A DNA stretch of 33,918 nucleotides from Planctomycetaceae bacterium. GTDB taxonomy: Bacteria; Planctomycetota; Planctomycetia; Pirellulales; Pirellulaceae. Position 1 is the first letter of the stretch, and every line of letters starts with the position of its first letter. The translations under genes were made by a program, and so were the position numbers. Of this stretch, positions 27,757-33,918 are shown in pieces. The notes beneath the pieces are model-generated. The model made no database searches. It was not told the origin of the DNA and was given only the letters and a program-made list of their open reading frames with translations. The DNA is taken from assembly GCA_007127095.1 (NCBI GenBank), contig SKZY01000249.1, forward strand, positions 1 to 33,918. The letters are read 5' to 3'.

Positions 27757-30700
27757 GTACGACCGATTCGTCCGATTCGGCAGATTGCCCCGAGGCGACC
27801 GATTCGTCCGAGCAGGCGATTCCGAACCGTTTCGATTTCGCCACCGCCGCCGAGCGAATTCAAGCGGCCTGGGATCAGGCCGGTACTTGGCGAGCTACGG
27901 TCAATCCGGATCGCAAGCCGTTTACGATCGTGATCCCGCCGCCCAACGTGACCGGGGCACTGCACCTCGGTCATGGGCTGAATAACACGTTGCAAGACGT
28001 CTTGGTCCGTACCCGTCGGATGCAGGGGTTTGAAGCGTTGTGGATGCCGGGCACCGATCACGCCGGGATCGCGACCCAGGCGGTCGTCGAACGCCGGCTC
28101 AAGGAGCAGGAGAACAAAACCCGTCATGACCTCGGTCGTGAAGCGTTGGTCGACCGGATTTGGCAATGGAAACAGCAGTACGAAGCCCGCATCCTCGGCC
28201 AGTTGAAGCGGATGGGGTGCAGCTGCGATTGGGATCGTACCCGTTTCACGCTCGACCAACGCTGTGCCGCGGCTGTCCGGGCGACCTTTTATGATCTGTT
28301 TCAAAAGCGGCTGATCTACCGCGGTAAACGGTTGGTCAATTGGGACACCTTCTTGCAGACCGCGGTCAGCGACGACGAGGTGTTCAACGAGACCGTCAAA
28401 GGGCATTTCTGGCATATTCGATACCGTGTGATCGAGCCGCAGGCGGGTGAACCGACCGAAGTCGAGATCGCCACCACACGTCCCGAAACGATGTTGGGTG
28501 ATACCGCCGTGGCGGTCCATCCCGACCCGGCGGCGGCCTTCGATTCGCTGATCGACCAGGCGACCGAGAAACTCGCCGCGGCGACCGACAAGGATCGGGC
28601 CGGTTTGCAGGGCCAACTCGACGCTTTGGTCGCTCGTCGTGACCAGATGTTGCCGTCTTTGACGCGGTTGCGCGATATGGCGTTGGACGGTCGGATGGTG
28701 ATGTTGCCGCTGGTCGATCGTCCGATCCCCTTGGTAGCCGATCTGTGGGCCAAGCCCGAGATGGGCAGCGGTTGCGTCAAGATCACTCCGGCACACGACC
28801 CGAATGACTACGAAGTCGGGCTACGGTGTGGGTTGCCGATGATCAACATCCTGTCAGCCGACGGCACGCTGAACGCTGCCGCAGGGCGTTATGAGGGGCT
28901 GACGATCAAGCAGGCTCGAACCAAGGTCGTCGACGACCTGGAGGCGATCGGACTGCTCGGCGACATCGAGGACCGTGAGATCGAATTGCCGCACAGCGAC
29001 CGCAGCAAGACACCGATCGAACCGCTGTTGGCTGATCAATGGTTCGTCAAGATGGATTCGTTGGCCCAATCGGCGATGGATGCGGTGTCGACCGAGTCGG
29101 TGAAGATTTTTCCGACCCGCTATCGCAAGGGTTATCTCGATTGGCTGGGTGAGAAACGAGATTGGCCGGTCAGCCGACAATTGTGGTGGGGCCACCAGAT
29201 TCCGATCTGGTCGAGCGAGGCGATCGGTGCGGCCGAAGCGAAAGAATTGGCCGATCGACTCGATGGGTTGGGTGCCGACGCCGATGCGTTGACGCATCAG
29301 ACCGAATCCGATGAAGCGGGTAATCGACAGGTCTTCGTCTGTTTGCGCAAAGAGGATGCCAAACTGCAAGAGGCGGTCGAAGCCCTCGGGATGACCCGCG
29401 ACCCCGACGTACTCGACACCTGGTTTTCGTCGGCCCTGTGGCCTCATAGCACCCTCGGTTGGCCGGAGCCTTCCGCCGACCTCGACTATTTTTATCCGAC
29501 CAGCACACTGATCACGTCCCGCGACATCATCACACTATGGGTCGCCCGGATGGTGTTGATGGGGCTGAACAACACCGGCAAAGTCCCCTTCGACGAAGTC
29601 TTCATCCACCCCAAGATACTCGACGGTCTCGGCGAGACGATGAGCAAGTCGAAGGGGAACGGCGTCGACCCGATCGATATCATCGAAAAGTTTGGTCCCG
29701 ACGCGATGCGGTTCGCGCTCGCCTGGCTGGCGACCGAGACCCAAGACGTGCGGATGCCGGTGCAGTATGAATGCCCCCATTGCGGAAAGCTGATCGACCA
29801 AACCAAAAAGAACCGCAGCCTGCCGAAAGTGCCCTGCAAGGGTTGTGGTAAGTCGTTTTCCACGCAGTGGGCCGAAACCGAGGAAGATCGTGCGTTGCCT
29901 CGCGGCGCGGTGGTCAGCGAACGGTTTGAGACCGCCCGCAACTTCGTCAACAAGCTTTGGAACGCCGCTCGGTTTACCCTACTGAACCTCGACGATTTTC
30001 GACCGACACCGATCGACCGGTCGAACCTGCCCTTGGAAGATCGCTGGTTGCTCAGCCGCTTGGCGACGGTAACCGCCGAAGTGACCGAGTCGCTCGATCA
30101 CTATCGTTTCGCCGAAGCGGCGCGGGTGTTGTACGATTTCGCCTGGGACGAGTTTTGCAGCCTGTACGTCGAAATGGCGAAGGCTCGGCTGGCTGACCCC
30201 GACGCCCGCGGGGCGACGCAATCGATCATCGCCCATGCACTCGATACGCTGTTGCGGCTGTTGCACCCGTTCATGCCGTTCGTCACCGAGGAGATCTGGG
30301 GCCATTTGGCCACCGTCGCCCCGGTCCGAGGGCTCGCCGCCGATGCCGAAGCGGAGCCGGCCGGCCGCTTTGTGATGCTGGCCGCCTGGCCGAAGGTGTT
30401 CCCGGGTGATGTCGGCGACGGCCAGATCGAGCGTCAGTTCGAAGTTTTCCGGGAAGTCCTGGGTGGCATCCGGCGGATTCGCAGTAGCCAGAACATCGCG
30501 CCGCGGGAAACCGTGCCGGTCGCGGTCCGCTGCGATGCGGCGACCGAGGCCTTGTTGGCGCCGATGAAGGTCTTACTCGAATCGCTGGCCGGTGCCGACG
30601 TGATCACGCTCGGTCCGAACGCCGAGCCGTTCGCTACCGATGCTCCCCTGTCGATTCCGGCTTTCGACGTCGAGTTGCACGTCGACCTGGAACGATTCAT

Positions 30701-30917
30701 CGACGTCGACGCCGAACTGCAGCGGCTGGAGAGACTGTTGGGTCAGATCGTTAAGCAGATCACCGGCAAGCGACAGAAGTTGAGCAATGAGAACTTTGTC
30801 AGCCGGGCTCCCGAGCAGGTCGTCGCCCAGGAACGTCAGTCGCTGGAGGAACTCGAGCGACAGCAGCAGGGGATCGACGCCGACATTGCCAAGTTAAAAC
30901 AACGGGTCGACGGATAG
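27753..30917 (+). CDS. valS: Valyl-tRNA synthetase with an inserted zinc ribbon
   Basis: A 1054-residue class I synthetase that charges tRNA-Val in the cytoplasm. Signatures: HLGH (71-74) in 'PPNVTGALHLGHG', 'WMPGTDHAGIATQ', an editing domain with 'TTRPETMLGDTAVAVHP', 'DWPVSRQLWWGHQIPIW', and MSKSK at 630-634, where the usual first Lys of KMSKS is Thr. After the catalytic core an extra segment holds C674-x2-C677-x17-C695-x2-C698, a zinc-ribbon pattern absent at this place in E. coli ValRS; the anticodon-binding domain then begins at 'NFVNKLWNAARF'. The C-terminus (about 970-1050) is the usual ValRS coiled-coil arm. The ATG overlaps the cimA stop by four bases and AGAGGA lies 8 bases upstream, so the genes are probably co-translated. 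Confidence 0.97.
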   Translation: MSTTDSSDSADCPEATDSSEQAIPNRFDFATAAERIQAAWDQAGTWRATVNPDRKPFTIVIPPPNVTGALHLGHGLNNTLQDVLVRTRRMQGFEALWMPGTDHAGIATQAVVERRLKEQENKTRHDLGREALVDRIWQWKQQYEARILGQLKRMGCSCDWDRTRFTLDQRCAAAVRATFYDLFQKRLIYRGKRLVNWDTFLQTAVSDDEVFNETVKGHFWHIRYRVIEPQAGEPTEVEIATTRPETMLGDTAVAVHPDPAAAFDSLIDQATEKLAAATDKDRAGLQGQLDALVARRDQMLPSLTRLRDMALDGRMVMLPLVDRPIPLVADLWAKPEMGSGCVKITPAHDPNDYEVGLRCGLPMINILSADGTLNAAAGRYEGLTIKQARTKVVDDLEAIGLLGDIEDREIELPHSDRSKTPIEPLLADQWFVKMDSLAQSAMDAVSTESVKIFPTRYRKGYLDWLGEKRDWPVSRQLWWGHQIPIWSSEAIGAAEAKELADRLDGLGADADALTHQTESDEAGNRQVFVCLRKEDAKLQEAVEALGMTRDPDVLDTWFSSALWPHSTLGWPEPSADLDYFYPTSTLITSRDIITLWVARMVLMGLNNTGKVPFDEVFIHPKILDGLGETMSKSKGNGVDPIDIIEKFGPDAMRFALAWLATETQDVRMPVQYECPHCGKLIDQTKKNRSLPKVPCKGCGKSFSTQWAETEEDRALPRGAVVSERFETARNFVNKLWNAARFTLLNLDDFRPTPIDRSNLPLEDRWLLSRLATVTAEVTESLDHYRFAEAARVLYDFAWDEFCSLYVEMAKARLADPDARGATQSIIAHALDTLLRLLHPFMPFVTEEIWGHLATVAPVRGLAADAEAEPAGRFVMLAAWPKVFPGDVGDGQIERQFEVFREVLGGIRRIRSSQNIAPRETVPVAVRCDAATEALLAPMKVLLESLAGADVITLGPNAEPFATDAPLSIPAFDVELHVDLERFIDVDAELQRLERLLGQIVKQITGKRQKLSNENFVSRAPEQVVAQERQSLEELERQQQGIDADIAKLKQRVDG

Positions 30918-30930
30918 GAGTGACGACGCG

Positions 30931-31581
30931 ATGGATTTTACCGCGATCGATTTTGAGACGGCGAATCATGGCCGCCACAGCGCCTGCCAGTTGGCGGCCG
31001 TGAAAGTCCGAGGAGGGCAGATTGTCGACCAGCATTGCTGGCTGATCCGGCCGCGTCCGTTCGACTTCAGCCCGATGAATATCGCCGTCCACGGGATTCG
31101 GCCCGAAGCGGTTGCCGGGGAACCCGAGTTCGGTCAGTGCTGGTCATCGATCTTTCCGCAATTGGACGGTGAATGCTTGATCGCGCACAACGCCCCGTTC
31201 GACATCGGTGTGCTTCGAGCCTGTTTGCAGTTCCACGAATTACCGATCCCCGAATTGCAGTTTTCCTGCACTCGGCTGATCTCGCGAAACGCCTGGCCGG
31301 GCCGCGATGGTTATGGGCTGAAGCCGTTGGCGAGTTGGCTGGGAGTCCGCTTTCGCCACCATGACGCCTTGGAAGATTCGATCGCCTGCGCGAAAATCTT
31401 GTTGGCCGCAGCCGAATCGACGAACACCAAATCGATCGAAGCCTTGGAAGAGCGACTATCGCTGCGCCGCGGAACGGCCGGCGAGTGGGGTTACCGCGGA
31501 GCCAAGGCCGCACCGCCGAAGCGGCGTGCGGCCCGCAAGCCGCCGCTGACGAGCGTACGCTTGTCGCTGCCGCCACAATGA
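30931..31581 (+). CDS. DEDDh 3'-5' exonuclease (DnaQ/epsilon-like)
   Basis: A 216-residue protein with a full DEDDh exonuclease fold. Exo I is 'AIDFETA' (D7, E9), Exo II is 'AHNAPFD' (D91), Exo III is 'HDALED' (H144, D149). These residues bind two metal ions for 3'-5' hydrolysis of DNA or RNA. Residues after about 165 form a Lys/Arg/Ala-rich tail that may bind nucleic acid. It is too short and lacks the alpha-binding tail to be called polymerase III epsilon with confidence. It starts 13 bases after valS; AGGAG overlaps the valS stop codon, 10 bases before the ATG, so it is the third gene of the cimA-valS operon. Substrate unknown. Confidence 0.9.
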   Translation: MDFTAIDFETANHGRHSACQLAAVKVRGGQIVDQHCWLIRPRPFDFSPMNIAVHGIRPEAVAGEPEFGQCWSSIFPQLDGECLIAHNAPFDIGVLRACLQFHELPIPELQFSCTRLISRNAWPGRDGYGLKPLASWLGVRFRHHDALEDSIACAKILLAAAESTNTKSIEALEERLSLRRGTAGEWGYRGAKAAPPKRRAARKPPLTSVRLSLPPQ

Positions 31582-31860
31582 ACCGTCGAAACCAAGAAAC
31601 CATCCCTTGGGAGGGTTAAATCTTTCGGCTACTCAAGTTGCAGCATATGCAAGGAGAGCACATCGTCGCTTCGCGACTTGTGTAAATTACAATTCCCTGG
31701 GGTGAGCACCTGACGAACGGTTCAGAACACTTTTGTTTCCCGCTGATGGTTAAGCTAAGCTCTGCCAGGAAATCGGGCTGACCCGTTGGAGCGGGCCTGG
31801 TCCCTTTTCCGACGGTGCCTGCCGACTTCCCTCCCGCCGATTCTCACCTCGGAGCTGCCG
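31582..31860. other. Intergenic stretch between exonuclease and ceramidase-like genes
   Basis: No gene is supported in these 279 bases. AACCATCCC and GGGAGGGTT (31598-31617) form an imperfect inverted repeat with a tiny loop, followed by AAATCTTTC; it is at best a weak terminator for the operon. A TACAAT at 31688-31693 and TGTAAATTACA at 31681-31691 (inverted repeat) are possible promoter or operator elements for the next gene, without a good -35. Confidence 0.3.
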
Positions 31861-33297
31861 ATGTCCCGTCATCTGATCCCACCGTTCCTCGTTGCCCTCG
31901 CGATCCTCGCTCTGCCCGCCACCGCGATCGCCGAACTCCGTGCCGGGGCAGCGACCAGCAACATCACACCGCCACTCGGTGGCGATATCGTTGGCAACTT
32001 TCTGCCGATCACCGCCACCCATATCCATGACGAACTCCACGCCCGTTGCCTGGTGCTGGACGACGGCAAAACCCGCTTGGCGATCGTCGTCTGCGATCTG
32101 CTGGGCCTGCACCGCAGTGTCAGCGATGCGGCTCGCGCGGAGATCGAATCACGATTATCGATCCCAGCCGAAAACGTACTGATCTCCGCCACCCACACGC
32201 ATTCGGCGATCAGCGCACTGGGGTCCAGCCGGTTCGCCGTCGAGCAGGAGCTCGATGATTACCAAACGTTTGTAGTCACCCGGATCGTCGACGGCGTGCA
32301 GCGAGCCGCTAACTTGCTCCGCCCCGCCGAACTCGGTTTCGGCACGGCCGAGGCACCCGAGCATGTCTTCAATCGCCGCTGGTTCATGCACGAAGGCTAT
32401 ACAGCGACCAGCCCCTACGGTGACATCGATCAGGTCAAGATGAATCCGCCGGGCGGCAGCGATCTGTTGGACAAGCCGGCCGGTCCGACCGACCCGACCG
32501 TCTCATTCCTGTCGGTCCGCGAGCCCGATGGGACGCCGATCTCGCTGTTCGCCGCCTACTCATTGCACTACGTCGGCGGCGTCGGCCCAGGACATATCTC
32601 GGCCGATTACTACGGCATGTTTTGCGAAGAGCTGACGCGGCGGATCGCTGCCACCACCGACGATGCGGATCCGCTCGCCCCGGCCTTCGTCCCGATGTTG
32701 GCAAACAGCACCAGCGGCGACGTCAACAACATCAACTTTTCCACACCGCGTCCCCGTGCGGCGGCGTATGTACAGATGCATGCGGTCGCTACCGATGTCG
32801 CCGCCAAAGTCCACCAGGCGATCGCGCGGGTCGAGCACAGCGACCAGATCGAATTGGCGGCGGCCTACCGAGAGACGCCCGTACGGTGGCGAAAACCGTC
32901 ACCCGCCCTGACCGCCTGGGCTGAAGAAAAATTGGCTGAACCGCCGACCGAATCACGCCGAGCCGACCTGCCACGGATCTACGCCGCACGCGCCCTGGCG
33001 ATGCTCGATCACCCCGAAGAAGCGGTGGTGCCGCTGCAAGTGCTGCGGATCGGTGAGATCACGATCGGTACGATGCCGTTCGAGGTCTTCTGTGAAATCG
33101 GCTTGGAATTCAAACAGCGAATCGGCGATTCTCCCGCTTTTTTGGTGTCGCTCGCCCACGGCTACTTCGGCTACCTGCCGTCGCCGGCCCAGCATCAACT
33201 CGGCGGCTATGAAACCTGGTTGGGGACCAATCGGGTACAGACCGATGCCTCGGACATTTTCCTCGATCAATTGACCGACATGGCCGCCGGGCTGTGA
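31861..33297 (+). CDS. Exported neutral/alkaline ceramidase-like protein, probably lacking the catalytic serine
   Basis: A 478-residue protein with a signal peptide (hydrophobic core, TAIA before E25). It resembles the N-terminal catalytic domain of neutral ceramidases (PF04734-like): 'AGAATSNITPPLGG' at the start, 'ISATHTHS' with H112 and H114, 'PFEVFCEIG' with E412, and 'HGYFGYLPSPAQHQLGGYE' with Y435/Y438, which match the zinc-ligand regions. In bacterial ceramidase the nucleophile serine follows NSGDV; here the segment reads STSGDVNNIN (283-292), so Asn stands in that place. It may therefore be a hydrolase of another amide or ester, or a binding protein. GGAG lies shortly before the ATG. 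Such proteins are very common in planctomycetes; the substrate is unknown. Confidence 0.88.
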   Translation: MSRHLIPPFLVALAILALPATAIAELRAGAATSNITPPLGGDIVGNFLPITATHIHDELHARCLVLDDGKTRLAIVVCDLLGLHRSVSDAARAEIESRLSIPAENVLISATHTHSAISALGSSRFAVEQELDDYQTFVVTRIVDGVQRAANLLRPAELGFGTAEAPEHVFNRRWFMHEGYTATSPYGDIDQVKMNPPGGSDLLDKPAGPTDPTVSFLSVREPDGTPISLFAAYSLHYVGGVGPGHISADYYGMFCEELTRRIAATTDDADPLAPAFVPMLANSTSGDVNNINFSTPRPRAAAYVQMHAVATDVAAKVHQAIARVEHSDQIELAAAYRETPVRWRKPSPALTAWAEEKLAEPPTESRRADLPRIYAARALAMLDHPEEAVVPLQVLRIGEITIGTMPFEVFCEIGLEFKQRIGDSPAFLVSLAHGYFGYLPSPAQHQLGGYETWLGTNRVQTDASDIFLDQLTDMAAGL

Positions 33298-33544
33298 CCG
33301 TTTCCCAACGGCTTTCGGCTCGGCTTGTTGATTTGAATCAGCCGCCTCACGTTCGGGGTGACCAATTGTCGCTGACGCTTCGATTCGACTTGTCCGCTGA
33401 CGAGTCGAGGCGGACACTGTTTTGAGAAGGGCGATCTTCACAGAGCGGCGGTAGATCGCCAGCGGATCACGACCGTGTGGTCACCTCGACCGCCGCGTCC
33501 GTCGCCCGCATCGGCGACGCTCCCGCCGCACCAATTGATTGACG
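33298..33544. other. Intergenic stretch with two inverted repeats before ccoG
   Basis: No gene is supported. TGTCCGC (33391-33397) pairs with GCGGACA (33410-33416), followed by CTGTTTTG, a possible weak terminator for the ceramidase-like gene. GGCGATCT (33430-33437) pairs perfectly with AGATCGCC (33453-33460) around a 15-base loop and could be an operator or RNA hairpin in the ccoG leader. No good promoter match was found. Confidence 0.35.
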
Positions 33545-33918
33545 ATGGCTAACCCAACGGCTCCCAATCCTGAGCCAATCTCGCAAAAAAGCGCCCTGCA
33601 TCAGGACGAGGTTGCGACGTTGACCTCGCCCGAGCATGTGCTCAGTACGCTGGAAAGCGACGGTTCGCGGCGTTGGCTCTACCCACTGCTTTCCAAAGGG
33701 CGATTTTGGAAACGTCGCCGCGTCGTCGCCTATCTGCTGGCGGTCGTCTTCATCGCCCTGCCCCACCTCAGTATCGGTGGTAAGCCGCCGATCCTGCTCG
33801 ACGTCGCCGCCCGCGAGTTCACCCTGCTGGGCACCACGTTTCTGGCCACCGACACGCTGCTGCTCGCCTTTGGCATGCTGCTGGTCTTCTTCACGATCGT
33901 CTTGGCGACGGCGATCGG
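33545..33918 (+). CDS. ccoG: Cytochrome c oxidase accessory protein CcoG (FixG/RdxA), 5' part
   Basis: The first 124 codons of a gene cut by the window end. After a hydrophilic N-terminus come 'RRWLYPLLSKGRFWKRR', a membrane helix ('VVAYLLAVVFIALPHL'), 'IGGKPPILLDVAAREFTLLGTTF', and a second helix, the conserved order of the CcoG/FixG/RdxA N-terminus. The ferredoxin-type cysteine motifs should follow directly beyond the end. CcoG is an inner-membrane iron-sulfur protein that reduces copper for assembly of cbb3-type cytochrome oxidase. No ribosome site is seen before the ATG. Assignment rests on the N-terminal pattern only; neighbouring cco genes would be expected to the right. Confidence 0.85.
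   Translation, partial: MANPTAPNPEPISQKSALHQDEVATLTSPEHVLSTLESDGSRRWLYPLLSKGRFWKRRRVVAYLLAVVFIALPHLSIGGKPPILLDVAAREFTLLGTTFLATDTLLLAFGMLLVFFTIVLATAI

Noticed and set aside
30931-31581. DNA polymerase III epsilon subunit (dnaQ)
   Set aside because: Only the exonuclease core is recognisable; context with cimA-valS does not support a replisome role.

Overview
The window looks like chromosomal DNA of a planctomycete, most likely a Pirellulaceae-type marine lineage (Rhodopirellula and relatives). Reasons: high-GC coding sequence with many CGA/GAT/TCG words, weak or absent Shine-Dalgarno sites, frequent TTG codons upstream of better ATG starts, a giant exported TPR protein ending in a planctomycete-type (DUF1583-like) domain, and a MoxR/DUF58/von Willebrand A (VWA) cluster of the layout common in that group. 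The taxon is an inference; no rRNA gene is present. I saw no tRNA, rRNA, insertion sequence, CRISPR array or phage gene.

Region 1 (195-9228, all minus strand) is a Bat-like membrane operon. Reading leftwards: MoxR AAA+ ATPase, DUF58 protein, BatA-like VWA membrane protein, a membrane protein with two VWA domains around a degenerate glutamine-amidotransferase-like domain, then a membrane-anchored coiled-coil protein with a cysteine cluster. The middle genes overlap by 1 and 4 bases, which suggests translational coupling. A small two-helix membrane protein lies 325 bases further on. Region 2 (9484-19290, plus strand) is divergent from moxR and holds a secreted protein of about 3190 residues, followed by a 65-residue coiled-coil protein. 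Classical Bat systems pair MoxR and VWA proteins with periplasmic TPR proteins, so the divergent giant could be a partner.

Region 3 (19350-25520) holds a LexA-type winged-helix protein fused to a pRiA4b ORF-3-like domain, an HrpA-type DEAH RNA helicase (TTG start), and a convergent exported beta-propeller lactonase whose 3' end overlaps hrpA by 30 bases.

Region 4 (25659-31581, plus strand) is a branched-chain amino acid and translation operon: a good sigma70-type promoter, a leader of roughly 370 bases with a short ORF, a 16-bp palindrome and a strong intrinsic terminator, then citramalate synthase (cimA), valyl-tRNA synthetase (valS, ATGA overlap) and a DEDDh exonuclease. The leader looks like an attenuator and is the least expected regulatory signal in the window.

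Region 5 (31861-33918) holds an exported ceramidase-like protein that appears to lack the family's catalytic serine, and the 5' part of a CcoG/FixG-type cytochrome oxidase accessory gene cut off by the window end.
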